Positions 33,628 through 43,265 are shown, numbered from the stretch's first letter. The stretch: 64,000 bases of DNA from an uncultured Odoribacter sp. (GCA_900544025.1 UQTM01000003.1:1-64000), one strand, 5' to 3'. Notes: generated by a model not told the origin, from the sequence alone. Made by a program: numbers and translations.

Positions 33628-35196
33628 GTGATGATACGATTTTTAATATTAGCCTTGCTCGCCTTTACGGTCAGTGACATTTGGGGCGCGAACGTCGGCA
33701 GGGATTCGATAAACGACCAGGAGGTCACCAGTGAGGAGAGGGTGCTGGAAGATTCTATTCCGGAATCTTTTATTGAGAGATTGGATTATTATTACAATTC
33801 CTGGTATGCCAGCCGCCGGGATAGTGTGGAATATGCGGATTCGGCTTATATGCTGGCTAACCGGAATATGGCCGTTCCCTGTGACGACTCGATCTACCTG
33901 CTTCGTTTAGATTCTTTGCAATCGGCCGTTCCGTTATCTTACAATGGGATCGTAAAAAATTATATCGAGCTTTATACGGTGAAAAGGCGTTCGCAGGTGG
34001 CCGCTATGCTGGGAGCATCGGAATATTATTTCCCTATTTTCGAACAGGCATTGGATGCTGCTTGTCTGCCTATGGAGTTGAAATACTTGCCTATTATCGA
34101 AAGCGCCTTGAATCCTAAAGCTTTATCGAGGGCGGGTGCTTGCGGTTTGTGGCAATTCATGTATTCCACCGGGAAAATGTATAAGCTGGAAATCAATTCT
34201 TATATCGATGAAAGACGCGATCCCGTTCTTTCTACTCAGGCTGCCGTAAAATATCTGAGCGACCTGTATGGAATTTATGAGGACTGGATTTTGGTGATTG
34301 CCGCTTATAATTGCGGACCGGGGAATGTGAATAAAGCGATCCGCCGTTCCGGTGGTAAGAAAAATTATTGGGACATTTATTATCATTTACCCAGCGAAAC
34401 CCGGGGATATGTGCCGATTTTTATTGCTGCGGTCTATACTTTCAATTATTACAAACAACACGGAATTTATCCTCTCGAGTCCAATTTGCCGACCATGTGC
34501 GATAGTATCATGGTGAGCGAAGCCCTTCATTTCGACCAGATCGCTAAAAACCTGGATTTGTCGGTGGAGGAATTGAGAGATTTAAATCCTCAATACCGGG
34601 CGGATATTATCCCGGCAGGGTTCGGTAAAAGTTATGCCTTGAAAATGCCTTACAATCATGTAAATGCTTTTATCGATAACCAGGATACGATTTTTGCCTG
34701 TGACCGTTCTAAATATTTTAATGATTCCGACCGTACCGCCGATCCTAACCAACGGTTTAAAGTACATGCCAAAGCTTTAGGGACGGAAGGGCGCGCCCGT
34801 TTGGTATATACCGTGAAATCGGGGGATGTTCCGGGTGCGATAGCCCAGAAATTTGGCGTAAGGACTGTGGACTTGAAATACTGGAATAACCTGAACAAAC
34901 GTATGACGATCCGTCCGGGGCAGAAATTGGTGCTTTATGTACCCGAAAAGAAAGCGGCGCAATATAAGAATAACGCTACTTATGCAGGAAAAGAATCTAA
35001 CCAGGTATCGGCACCGAGGGTTGAAACCATAGACGGAGAATTTGTTTATCATGTTGTGCGTAAAGGGGAAAATCTTTGGGGTATCGCTAAAAAATATCCG
35101 GGGGTTTCCAACCGGGATATTATGAAGTGGAACGGTATCAGTGAAAGCGACGTCAAAGGTATCAAGCCGGGACAGAAATTGAAAATCAAGATTTGA
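33628..35196 (+). CDS. MltD-like lytic transglycosylase with two LysM domains
   Basis: 522-aa secreted peptidoglycan lytic transglycosylase. Signal peptide residues 1-20. SLT domain with catalytic Glu158 in LPIIESALNPKALSRAG and ACGLWQFM, plus NCGPGNVNKAIRRSGG; two LysM peptidoglycan-binding domains near 385-430 (YTVKSGDVPGAIAQKFGV) and 475-521 (YHVVRKGENLWGIAKKYPG). It cleaves glycan strands with formation of 1,6-anhydro-MurNAc during wall growth. Starts 7 bp after the DUF5683 gene; operon partner. M1 or M2 may be the start. Confidence 0.93.
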   Translation: MMIRFLILALLAFTVSDIWGANVGRDSINDQEVTSEERVLEDSIPESFIERLDYYYNSWYASRRDSVEYADSAYMLANRNMAVPCDDSIYLLRLDSLQSAVPLSYNGIVKNYIELYTVKRRSQVAAMLGASEYYFPIFEQALDAACLPMELKYLPIIESALNPKALSRAGACGLWQFMYSTGKMYKLEINSYIDERRDPVLSTQAAVKYLSDLYGIYEDWILVIAAYNCGPGNVNKAIRRSGGKKNYWDIYYHLPSETRGYVPIFIAAVYTFNYYKQHGIYPLESNLPTMCDSIMVSEALHFDQIAKNLDLSVEELRDLNPQYRADIIPAGFGKSYALKMPYNHVNAFIDNQDTIFACDRSKYFNDSDRTADPNQRFKVHAKALGTEGRARLVYTVKSGDVPGAIAQKFGVRTVDLKYWNNLNKRMTIRPGQKLVLYVPEKKAAQYKNNATYAGKESNQVSAPRVETIDGEFVYHVVRKGENLWGIAKKYPGVSNRDIMKWNGISESDVKGIKPGQKLKIKI

Positions 35197-35233
35197 AATA
35201 GCTGTAAGCGTTTTATTCCTGGAGATAATAATA

Positions 35234-35262
35234 AAGCCTGAATTCATATCGAATTCAGGCTT
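35234..35262. terminator. Bidirectional terminator
   Basis: AAGCCTGAATTC pairs perfectly with GAATTCAGGCTT around ATATC, between the convergent transglycosylase and DUF4249 genes. Confidence 0.75.
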
Positions 35263-35286
35263 GTCGTTCTCTGAGGCAGGCTTGCG

Positions 35287-36237
35287 CTATATATTCCCCA
35301 GCCATTCCGATTGCCCCATCGAGTAGCCGCCCAGGAGCCCCAGGCCGTTTTGGATATTCGTATAAGTGGGACGTATGGGGGATAGTCCGTATCTTCCCAG
35401 CTCATTGTTTCTCAAATCTAATATATTTTTGGCATATAGGTAATAGTCGGCCGAAAGTCCTAAGACTGTGACCCGATAATAAAAGCGACTCCACCTTGTT
35501 CCATCAGGAGAATCACTATTCGGTTGATAAGAGTTATTATCATTCAGGCGAAGAGTGTATTCCTTGCCGTTGATCTTGTTGTCTGAGAAGATATACATCC
35601 CAAAGTAGCTATCATAGCTATCACCCAATAAAAGATCGTCCAAAGCTCCTGTCTGATGCACTAAAGGTTCTTCTTCTGTGTCTAATAATGACAAAGTGCT
35701 TATACGACACCCGTCGTCATAGCTTGACATTTTTTCTATGATAACACCATAGTAATTTGTTTCGGAAGGATCGTCTTGAAGAGAAATTTGGAATTGAATA
35801 ATCTTCTTTCCATAGATGTCTAACTTTTTGACCAGGTTGAATTGCTTTAATGGAAAAAAAGCCGGAATTTCAGTCCGTGAAGATACTGCCGGTAAATTTT
35901 CGGCTTCGGCCTTTATTTCGATCCGGTCGCCGGGATAGAATTTCCCTAACGCATAATAGCAGGCTTGGGGGATAGAGGTCGAACCTTTTTCGGCATATTG
36001 AACCTCTTTTTCTTTACCGTTTACACAAAATGTGATTTTTGCATCGGACAATGCAGTCTGTTGGTCTCGGTTCCCGCCCACGGGTATGCTTTTAGAAACC
36101 TGAATAAACGTCGTATCCTGATTGCCGGGAAAGGAATAGATTACCAATTTGGGATTTTCTCTCGTTTCTTCAATATCGAAATGATAAGAACATGCGCCAC
36201 AAAAGGCAAGTATCGACAGATAGATAATTTTTCTCAT
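35287..36237 (-). CDS. DUF4249 lipoprotein, partner of the TonB receptor
   Basis: 316-aa lipoprotein with lipobox FCGAC (Cys16). The DUF4249 family is recognised from KLVIYSFPGNQDTTFIQVSKSIPV at its start, LSDAKITFCVNGKE, and the late YYRVTVLGLSADYYLYAKN. It follows the TonB receptor by 4 bp and is co-transcribed. DUF4249 proteins regularly pair with STN-type TonB receptors and probably act at the cell surface as the receptor's accessory protein, in the place where SusD proteins sit in glycan loci; the ligand is unknown. Confidence 0.85.
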   Translation of the reverse strand: MRKIIYLSILAFCGACSYHFDIEETRENPKLVIYSFPGNQDTTFIQVSKSIPVGGNRDQQTALSDAKITFCVNGKEKEVQYAEKGSTSIPQACYYALGKFYPGDRIEIKAEAENLPAVSSRTEIPAFFPLKQFNLVKKLDIYGKKIIQFQISLQDDPSETNYYGVIIEKMSSYDDGCRISTLSLLDTEEEPLVHQTGALDDLLLGDSYDSYFGMYIFSDNKINGKEYTLRLNDNNSYQPNSDSPDGTRWSRFYYRVTVLGLSADYYLYAKNILDLRNNELGRYGLSPIRPTYTNIQNGLGLLGGYSMGQSEWLGNI

Positions 36238-36241
36238 ATCT

Positions 36242-38872
36242 TTAAAATTTAAGGGTATAACTAAATGAGGGAATGATGGGAAAAACTCCGGTCGCTTTAC
36301 CGATAAAACCTGTCTCTCCGTTCCGGATTATTTCGGCATAAAGAGGATTCATCCGGCAATAAGTGTTGTAAATACTGACATTCCAGGTACGCTCGAATCC
36401 CCGCTTGGTGATTCGGCGGAAATTTATTCCGACGTCGAGGCGGTGATAAGGCGGCAATACTAAATTATTGGGTTTTTCATATACCCATTCTAAATCCGGT
36501 CTAATGCCTCCGCCGGGTAGAACGACAGGTTTTTCCACCTTTTGTGTCGCCACCGTGGCGCGGTAGCCGGTGTGGAATGTCCAGCCTGCGTATAGTTCGA
36601 TTTTGGGTGTGAATTTATGACGTGCCGTGATGTTTAATTTGTGACGGTTATCGAAATTAGCGGGATACCAATTGTCCCTATTGAGATTTGGGAATTTTCT
36701 TTCGCTCCAGGACAAAGTATAAGCAAGTTCCGCAGAAGTTTTCTTGTCTGTATAGGCAAAAGAGAATTCGGCCCCGTAGGCTCTGCCTTTTCCGGTTAGC
36801 ACTAAATCTTCCCAATTATCTATGGAAGGGGTTAAGGAATTTCCTCCGTTATATTCAATCAAACGACTCATCGTTTTGTAGAATCCTTCTACGGCAAACC
36901 GTAACTGGCGAGTCGGATGGGCATAGAATCCTGCAGCCAATTGCCGGGAACGCATCGGACGTATTTTGGGGGTAGTAGGAACCCAGTAGTCGGTAGGCAG
37001 ATTCAGGTAAGTATTGGAAAGCTGATGTACAAACTGGCTCATTTCTACATAAGAAAATTTTATAGACATATCCTTACTCACTCCGATCTGTACGGCAACC
37101 CGGGGCTCGATGGAATGATAATTTTTATTTTGGATGTTGAAAAGCGTGTAATGTACACCCAGATTTACTTTCATATTCGGTAGTAGGGTGATATCGTCTT
37201 CTGCGTAAACCGTAACTTCATTTCCATTATAGGAACGGGAGGTGTTTTGGGTAAGCGTATCCGGTCGGTCGTCTTTTGTTCCCGTAATATCATTGGTAAA
37301 ATTATTTTGCGGCCGGAAAGAATGATGCAGGTAGTTCGATCCGAAACGGATTCGGTGAAGAGTGGACGGGTGGTAATCGAATTCCATACGGTAACCGATA
37401 TCGTTGATCGACGAATAGATGCTGGCCTTTGTATGATTGACTTCTTTTTCTCTTCCGTTTTCGTCATAAAGGCGGTAGTCTTTGTAGTAAATATAGTTTG
37501 ATTTATTTTTGGAATATACTGCGGTTAGGTTGGAAAATAATTTGGGAGAAAAAACGTAATTCCAATTTAACGATGTGGTGATGTTTCCCCATTTCAATTT
37601 GAATTTTTGGTCTTTCTCTTCTTTTTCATCACGAATGCTTTTTTCTTCTGAGGATTTATTACGGATTTTCATATAATCGTTTCCCGAATAAAAGCTCAGG
37701 TAAAGGCGGCTTTGGTTTGAAAAACGGTGAGTCACTTTAGCGTTGATATCCTGAAAAGAATAACGTCCGTTCAAATGATCGTGCTTTTTACTCAGGTTGC
37801 GTAGTCCGAAAGCCGTAGCGGTAAACAGGTCTGCCCAACTGCGGCGCATGGCAATATTAAACGAGGTCTTGTTTTTTACGATAGGGCCTTCCAATTGTAC
37901 TCTGCCGTCCAGCAGTCCGATTGAAAAAGTGCCGTGGAAAGCCTGCATATCGCCGTCGTTCGTACGTACATCTACAATAGAGGATAACCGTCCTCCGTAA
38001 CGGGCGGGGAACCCGCTTTTGTAAAAATCCACCGTCTTTATAATATCGGTATTGAAAGCGGAAAATATACCGCCCAGATGATTCACCTGATAAAGGGGAT
38101 TACCGTCCAGTAAAAAGAGATTCCCATCGTTGTTTCCACCGTGTACGTATAAGCCGGAAATCAATTCCGTTCCCGAAGTTACACCCGGCAGCATTTGTAG
38201 GGATTTTACCAGATCGGGAGAGCTCAGCACGGCGAATTCCGTATTCAGGTCTTGCTTGCTTAAAGTGGTCTTTCCGGTTTGTGTCGTATGTATAGGTGAA
38301 TTCAAATCGCTCTCTACAACTACTTCCTGAAGGGGAGGTAAATCCGGCAGATAAATATTTTGCGTGAGATTTCGATCCAGATACACGGTCAGAACTGTAT
38401 CTTTGAATCCGACATAGGAAAATCGAATCGAATGTTCCCCCTGGGGCAGGGTAAAGCTATAATAACCGTATGTATTGGTCAATGTCCCTTTACCGCTTTC
38501 GCGATCGATCAACGTGGCATTGATCAGTGATTCCCCGTTCTTCTGATAAACATAGCCATTCAGGGTGAAGTGCTTTTTCGTTTCGTTCAGGATAATGTAA
38601 TTTCCTTTCATTTTCCAGGATACACCCGTATCTTTGAATAAGTTTTCCAAAGATTCTTTTAGCGGAAGCGTATCCATGGTTTTGCCGTTGTAAGGTACAT
38701 TAACCCGGAGGGACGATTCGTAGATAAAGCTAACGCCTTCTTGGAGTTCTATCCGCTTCATGAGCTCTTTAAGTGTTGCTGTTTCCTTATTTTGCGCCTG
38801 CAAATGTCGAATAGGACACACCACGATCAAGCCGATAAGCGTTATGCCTGCCAGCAGTCTTTTCATTTTCAT
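36242..38872 (-). CDS. TonB-dependent receptor with STN signalling domain
   Basis: 876 aa from ATG 38872 (a TTG four codons earlier is less likely). Signal peptide, then an STN domain (about 30-95: LKELMKRIELQEGVSFIYES, ESLENLFKDTGVSWKMKGNY), a carboxypeptidase-D regulatory-like domain (FTLNGYVYQKNGESLINATL), a plug (LSSPDLVKSLQMLPGVTSG, LFLLDGNPLYQVNHLGG) and a 22-strand-type barrel ending in PSFSYTLKF. The STN domain transmits the loaded state to the FecR protein encoded just upstream, which then frees the ECF sigma factor. Located in the outer membrane; the substrate cannot be read. Confidence 0.93.
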   Translation of the reverse strand: MKMKRLLAGITLIGLIVVCPIRHLQAQNKETATLKELMKRIELQEGVSFIYESSLRVNVPYNGKTMDTLPLKESLENLFKDTGVSWKMKGNYIILNETKKHFTLNGYVYQKNGESLINATLIDRESGKGTLTNTYGYYSFTLPQGEHSIRFSYVGFKDTVLTVYLDRNLTQNIYLPDLPPLQEVVVESDLNSPIHTTQTGKTTLSKQDLNTEFAVLSSPDLVKSLQMLPGVTSGTELISGLYVHGGNNDGNLFLLDGNPLYQVNHLGGIFSAFNTDIIKTVDFYKSGFPARYGGRLSSIVDVRTNDGDMQAFHGTFSIGLLDGRVQLEGPIVKNKTSFNIAMRRSWADLFTATAFGLRNLSKKHDHLNGRYSFQDINAKVTHRFSNQSRLYLSFYSGNDYMKIRNKSSEEKSIRDEKEEKDQKFKLKWGNITTSLNWNYVFSPKLFSNLTAVYSKNKSNYIYYKDYRLYDENGREKEVNHTKASIYSSINDIGYRMEFDYHPSTLHRIRFGSNYLHHSFRPQNNFTNDITGTKDDRPDTLTQNTSRSYNGNEVTVYAEDDITLLPNMKVNLGVHYTLFNIQNKNYHSIEPRVAVQIGVSKDMSIKFSYVEMSQFVHQLSNTYLNLPTDYWVPTTPKIRPMRSRQLAAGFYAHPTRQLRFAVEGFYKTMSRLIEYNGGNSLTPSIDNWEDLVLTGKGRAYGAEFSFAYTDKKTSAELAYTLSWSERKFPNLNRDNWYPANFDNRHKLNITARHKFTPKIELYAGWTFHTGYRATVATQKVEKPVVLPGGGIRPDLEWVYEKPNNLVLPPYHRLDVGINFRRITKRGFERTWNVSIYNTYCRMNPLYAEIIRNGETGFIGKATGVFPIIPSFSYTLKF

Positions 38873-38884
38873 TGTTTTAATCAA

Positions 38885-39706
38885 TTAGTTAAACGACTTT
38901 TCTATTTTAATCCCCAGGGTTGATTCTATAATTTCGATAATCTCATCCAGATTGTCTGTCGGAAAGCGTCCTGTAAGAGATTTTGATTTTTCGGTCGCAG
39001 AAAGTTTAACCCCGTAATAGTGGGAGAGTTCCCGGAGTACCGTCTCCAACGGTGTATTGTCATACACAAAATATCCCGATTGCCACGCTGTGATGTTCGG
39101 CATTTTCTGTTCGATCCGTTCAGGAATAAGAGAATGGGAGGCGAGTATTGCACTCATGCCTTGGGTAAGAACCAGGCTTTCCCGACCCTCTGAACAGGAA
39201 AATGAAACTTTTCCGGATTGTACCCATACGCTTGTCGCCGAATTGGTATGCGCCAGCTGGAATTTTGTTCCGAGCACTTTGACAATAGCCCGGTCGTTTT
39301 TTACAGAAAAAGGAAATTGCGGATTTCGCTTTACCTGAAAGAAAGCCTTGCCTTGCATCTCTACATCGCGTTTGCCCGGAAATGTATTTGCTTCGTAGCG
39401 GATAGACGAAGCCGGGGCTAAGGTTACGATGGTGCTGTCCGGAAGCCTGATTTCTTTTACCTGATTGCCGGATGACAAGATCACCCAGTCGGCTGACGGC
39501 TGCATCCATTTATACAAGACTCCTGTGAAAAGTGAAATGATTAAGATTACAGCTGCTGCAACCGCATATTTATATCTGTATGGACGGATTGAAATGTTTG
39601 CCGTGTATTTGTTGCGAAATACCCGGAAAGCTTTTTGGGTATCCAGTTTGCCTTTCTGATAATAGCGGAGGACAAAATCCAGATGTTCGTCTTCTTTTAG
39701 TTTCAT
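38885..39706 (-). CDS. FecR-type anti-sigma factor
   Basis: 273 aa: short cytoplasmic N-terminus (about 1-42), one membrane helix (YAVAAAVILIISLFTGVLY, 44-63), FecR domain (VKEIRLPDSTIVTLAPASSI, GKAFFQVKRNPQFPFSVK) and a C-terminal DUF4974/STN-like domain (LETVLRELSHYYGVKL, GRFPTDNLDEIIEIIES). It holds the ECF sigma factor inactive until signalled by the receptor. The N-terminal part is shorter than in many Bacteroides FecR proteins. Follows the sigma gene after 66 bp. Confidence 0.93.
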   Translation of the reverse strand: MKLKEDEHLDFVLRYYQKGKLDTQKAFRVFRNKYTANISIRPYRYKYAVAAAVILIISLFTGVLYKWMQPSADWVILSSGNQVKEIRLPDSTIVTLAPASSIRYEANTFPGKRDVEMQGKAFFQVKRNPQFPFSVKNDRAIVKVLGTKFQLAHTNSATSVWVQSGKVSFSCSEGRESLVLTQGMSAILASHSLIPERIEQKMPNITAWQSGYFVYDNTPLETVLRELSHYYGVKLSATEKSKSLTGRFPTDNLDEIIEIIESTLGIKIEKSFN

Positions 39707-39772
39707 ATTTCTCTCTTGTTTGTCATGAAGACGGAAATAGAGAAAAATACCACTACCGAAAATTGAAAAAAA

Positions 39773-40303
39773 TTATCCGAAAAAGAAATAATAGATATCC
39801 CTGGCTTTTGTTCTTAGAACTTTTAGAGCTTTATTTATATGACTTTCGACAGTATTGACCGAAATACCCATACGAGTGGCGATCTCCTGATATTTTAATC
39901 CGTCGCGTTTACTCAGCAATAAGGCCTGGCGGCACTTTTCGGGCAGGGTGTCGATGGCCGTCCAAAGGCGTGCTTCCGTTTCGGAGCGTTCCCGGTATTC
40001 TTCATCGCAGGCCGTTTCTTCCAAATCGGATGCCTGGATGTTACTATCGTTGAAATTGTCCTTTCTTAATTGATCGATACAACGGTTTTTAACCATTCGG
40101 TAAAGATAAGATTTCAGGTCGGTGATGAGGGTATCGGAATTTAGTTTCTCCCACAACGCGACAAAACATTCCTGTACGATATCTTCAGAATGATCCACGT
40201 CCTTAAGATAATGAAGGGCATAAAGATTTAGCGGCCTGTAATAACATTTAAAAGCTTCTTCCATTTTTGGAAGAAGGGAAGTTTGGTTCGGACGATTCAC
40301 CAT
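39773..40303 (-). CDS. ECF sigma factor, FecI-like
   Basis: 176-aa RNA polymerase sigma factor of the Bacteroidetes ECF type. Region 2: NLYALHYLKDVDHSEDIVQ and ECFVALWEKLN; region 4 helix-turn-helix: LLSKRDGLKYQEIATRMGIS, VNTVESHINKALKVL. It heads the sigma / FecR / receptor / DUF4249 operon and presumably activates it. The 292-bp upstream gap to the next gene is where the promoter should lie; I could not find a sharp box there. Confidence 0.93.
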   Translation of the reverse strand: MVNRPNQTSLLPKMEEAFKCYYRPLNLYALHYLKDVDHSEDIVQECFVALWEKLNSDTLITDLKSYLYRMVKNRCIDQLRKDNFNDSNIQASDLEETACDEEYRERSETEARLWTAIDTLPEKCRQALLLSKRDGLKYQEIATRMGISVNTVESHINKALKVLRTKARDIYYFFFG

Positions 40304-40595
40304 TGAAAACTCGGTTTTAGCACTTTACGGCGTAAATATATACAATAAAACCTGTTCGGTGTCCGCTTGTTGTGTTTCTTTATTTTATTTTAAGATAGGA
40401 ACGATCCGGTACGGTTCGTTTTAATGCCTTTTTCAGAGGTGTTTTGCTGCCGGTTTACAATGTTGTAAGTATATGAACGGGCATGGCGCGTCTGCAAGTA
40501 GCGTAAATGATATGGCGGCGATATACCGGCATGTCATTCGTTAGCTTCATATCGGGATTTTAATATCCCGGTTAAGACCGATTGTATTTCAGTTC

Positions 40596-41015
40596 TTAAT
40601 TGCCCCGGTAGGTCGAATATCCGTTTGCCGACATCGTAATGGGGATGTGATAATGCCCTTTGCCTTCTATCCGGAAAACTATTTCTACGTATGGATAAAT
40701 GGATTTTAGGTTTTGTGCTTTGAAATAAGGCGCTGTTTCAAATTTCAATTTGTAAATGCCTGAATTGTCTTTGGGCAGAGGGAGCAGGTTGGCTATACGT
40801 CCGTTTCCGTCTGTCTTTCCGGTCGTCACCTGTGCCCAGTTGCCGATGATACTGTCCAGTTTATATAATGTGACGGTGACATCGGGAGCCGGTTGTCCTT
40901 TACTGATATCCAGCATGTGGGTACTGAGTTGATAAGTAACGGATTTTTGTGCAAAGCCATTCATTACGGAAGCACACAAAAGGAAAGTAAATAATAAAAT
41001 TCTTGTCGGATTCAT
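40596..41015 (-). CDS. uraH: Exported 5-hydroxyisourate hydrolase (transthyretin-like)
   Basis: 139 aa with signal peptide (cleavage after NGFAQ), so periplasmic. The transthyretin-like fold of HIU hydrolase is shown by LSTHMLDISKGQPAPDVTVT with His33, the central GKTDGNGRI with its Arg, and the end FRIEGKGHYHIPI ... YSTYRGN. HIU hydrolases end in the tetrapeptide YRGS; here it is YRGN, a change in the last, active-site-lining residue. The enzyme turns 5-hydroxyisourate into OHCU in urate breakdown. No urate oxidase or OHCU decarboxylase gene is near, so the natural substrate is open. Confidence 0.88.
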   Translation of the reverse strand: MNPTRILLFTFLLCASVMNGFAQKSVTYQLSTHMLDISKGQPAPDVTVTLYKLDSIIGNWAQVTTGKTDGNGRIANLLPLPKDNSGIYKLKFETAPYFKAQNLKSIYPYVEIVFRIEGKGHYHIPITMSANGYSTYRGN

Positions 41016-41131
41016 GGTTTCGGAATTTAAGTTCGTTGTTTAGTACGTTTATCCAAATCCTTTTGTTTACCGGAGCTTCGATAATCGTTCTCTTATCATC
41101 GAAATGCTTGGAATGTCTTGTGTAGATTTTT

Positions 41132-42694
41132 TTAAAACAGAGTAGGGATTTTGACGCCGATCGTTAGCTTGAACTCATTGTTTCTTAGTTTATTGTTCAC
41201 AGGAGAAGCCGTAATGCCGTTTTCATTGTAAAACTGCGACCGGTCTTTCATTAATTTCTGAGTAAAAGCAGCGTCGCAGAAAAAAATATCGTAATTAAAT
41301 CCGAAACCGCCTGAAACCGCCTGAATTTTTCCCTGCTTTCCTGCCTGCTTATAAGGGCTATCCTGATAAGTATATCCGCCTCTAAGACTGAGAAAGCCGG
41401 TGAGCCTGAGTTCTGCCCCTGCCCGGAAATTGTGAGTTGGACGGTACCGCTCTTTTATTTCCCGGTTTATGGGAGCGTAATCCATACTTTTCGATAAGGC
41501 TTCTACCTCTCCGGCGATCCCGTCTTCTTCGTATTCCTCGTAAGCATACTTCCGGGGCTTGTTATATTTCGTCGTTGTATAGTTTACATATTCATAGTCT
41601 GCGCTTAGAATCAGCCTTTTGGCGAGCACTGTTCCGAAGCTTAATACCGCACGCCAGGGAGTGCGCATCCTAAAGCGCAGGATATCGGGATCGTTGTATC
41701 CGTCGTATCCCGAACTGATATATTCGTAGGCCGGATACTCCCGGCCGATGGAAGCATCTGTTTCTGTTGTAAACTGGGAATAAACGGAATTTTCCAACGT
41801 GCTTTCAACTCCGAACCAGGTGGGAGTATGAAAAGCTGCTGCAAACCGGAATTCAGGAATAGGACGGTAAATCACGCCCAACTTTCCATTGATCCCTGCA
41901 CCTTCCAGTTTCCGGTATTCGTTGAAATCATAATAATCCAGCAAGGAAGGGGCGTCTGCTTCTGCTATTTCACAATAATAGGAATTCATTTTGTAGTTTA
42001 ACACTTGCATCCCGATCTGAGCCCCCAGATAAAGTTTGTCGCGATAATTGGTTCCGAAAGAAAAGGCGAGTTCTCCCAGGAAACCTTTTTCCCGGGTACT
42101 CTTGTTTTGATTTACTAATTCTGCCGTCACGCCGTCCGTTTCTAAAATGGAATGATACGAACCGTCGTCCGTCCGGTAAGTCAGAAACGCATCGTAAAAC
42201 AATGCCGTGCCGAGCAGATTTAGATGTTCCGGTGATATTCCCTTGCTTCGTGCTGCATACACGTCGGTGAGTGAAGTGGGAGAATCGGCGACCTGCTGGT
42301 GTGTACGTTGATTGAAGTTCGCTAATTGATTGTAAGTGATCCCGAATCCCCAGGAACGCCAGTCGTTGTTTTCGTCATAAGTGCCGCTGGCTAATCCTGC
42401 ACTGCCTATCAAATAAGCATTGCTTTGCCCTTTCAGCCCTTCGGAATCGGTTCGGGAAAAATCGAGAACGGAAGTATAAGACACCTCGGCTTTCCGGTAA
42501 ACGCCTGTTCCGGCAGGATTGATGTGTATGGCGGACAGGTCGCCGCCCAATGCGCCGAAAGCACCACCCATCGCTGCAGAGCGTGCCGAACCTGTACCGG
42601 TTATTCTGGAAAAGCGCAGAGCGTCCGGCGTTGTCTGAGCGCTTAGAAAATTAAGTTGAAGAATAAGCGAGATAAGCACGACGACACTTTTCAT
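41132..42694 (-). CDS. FadL/OmpP1-type outer-membrane transport protein
   Basis: 520 aa with signal peptide (cleavage near LSAQ). The FadL-family N-terminus is seen in GTGSARSAAMGGAFGALGGD followed by LSAIHINPAGTGVYRKAEV with the hallmark NPAG. The remainder is barrel-like with repeated aromatic-ended strands and a late RAGAELRLTGFLSLRGGYTY, ending KLTIGVKIPTLF. FadL proteins carry hydrophobic compounds across the outer membrane; in Bacteroidetes many are annotated as hemin or hydrocarbon transporters without proof. Stands alone. Confidence 0.85.
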   Translation of the reverse strand: MKSVVVLISLILQLNFLSAQTTPDALRFSRITGTGSARSAAMGGAFGALGGDLSAIHINPAGTGVYRKAEVSYTSVLDFSRTDSEGLKGQSNAYLIGSAGLASGTYDENNDWRSWGFGITYNQLANFNQRTHQQVADSPTSLTDVYAARSKGISPEHLNLLGTALFYDAFLTYRTDDGSYHSILETDGVTAELVNQNKSTREKGFLGELAFSFGTNYRDKLYLGAQIGMQVLNYKMNSYYCEIAEADAPSLLDYYDFNEYRKLEGAGINGKLGVIYRPIPEFRFAAAFHTPTWFGVESTLENSVYSQFTTETDASIGREYPAYEYISSGYDGYNDPDILRFRMRTPWRAVLSFGTVLAKRLILSADYEYVNYTTTKYNKPRKYAYEEYEEDGIAGEVEALSKSMDYAPINREIKERYRPTHNFRAGAELRLTGFLSLRGGYTYQDSPYKQAGKQGKIQAVSGGFGFNYDIFFCDAAFTQKLMKDRSQFYNENGITASPVNNKLRNNEFKLTIGVKIPTLF

Positions 42695-42803
42695 GGTTTT
42701 CTCAATTTTACAGCCGCAATATAAGTAATAATATTTAATAAAAATCTAAATCATTTTCTGTACCAAAAGAAAAGAATGGGAATATATATGTTATAGTATA
42801 ATA

Positions 42804-42844
42804 AAAAGAGAATAAAATTTATACTTCAAATTTTATTCTCTTTT
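42804..42844 (-). terminator. Terminator of ssrA
   Basis: GAGAATAAAATT and AATTTTATTCTC form a 12-bp stem with A-run and T-run flanks, 5 bases after the tmRNA 3' end. Confidence 0.8.
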
Positions 42845-42848
42845 CTTG

Positions 42849-43243
42849 TGGAGCAGCAGGGTTTCGAACCCTGGTCCAAACACGGAATCAATATGCTTTC
42901 TACATGCTTAGCCGCTTATTGATTTTCGACGATAGTCCGGAAAGTGACACCCAAGCTATCGCTTATCTCCTGAATTTTCACCTTTTGCCCGGAGAAGGCT
43001 GAGGCTAACCCTATATTGACTGCACCCCGTATGCTGGCCGGAATAAGGTGGGAACCACCAGCGGGATGTCTCGTCGCCACTCCTTGAGCAGCGATTAAGC
43101 CAGTAATCTTCTAAAGATTAGGCAGCAAGAGCGTAATTTTCTTCGCCAATTATAGTTTTGCGTCCGGGATTTACGGGCCGGCTTCACTACGCCCGACATG
43201 CTTACATACCCATTCTTCGCGCTGTCAAATCCATGTCTGCCCC
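42849..43243 (-). ncRNA. ssrA: Transfer-messenger RNA (tmRNA)
   Basis: 395-nt tmRNA, read on the minus strand. The 5' end GGGGCAGACAUGGAUUUGACAG and the 3' end with T-arm GGTTCGAAACCC and CUGCUCCA pair as the tRNA-Ala-like acceptor stem (GGGGCAG with CUGCUCC, including a G-U pair); the CCA is encoded. The tag frame at about 43,104-43,133 reads GEENYALAA and stop, so stalled peptides receive AGEENYALAA with the first Ala from the charged tmRNA. It rescues stalled ribosomes with SmpB, which is not in this window. Confidence 0.97.
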
Positions 43244-43257
43244 TTCGGTATGTTTTG

Positions 43258-43265
43258 CAAAGATA
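43258..43265 (-). promoter_or_regulatory. -7 box of ssrA
   Basis: TATCTTTG on the minus strand, exact TAnnTTTG, 14 bases before the mature tmRNA 5' end. No clear -33 TTTG at the expected distance. Confidence 0.55.
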
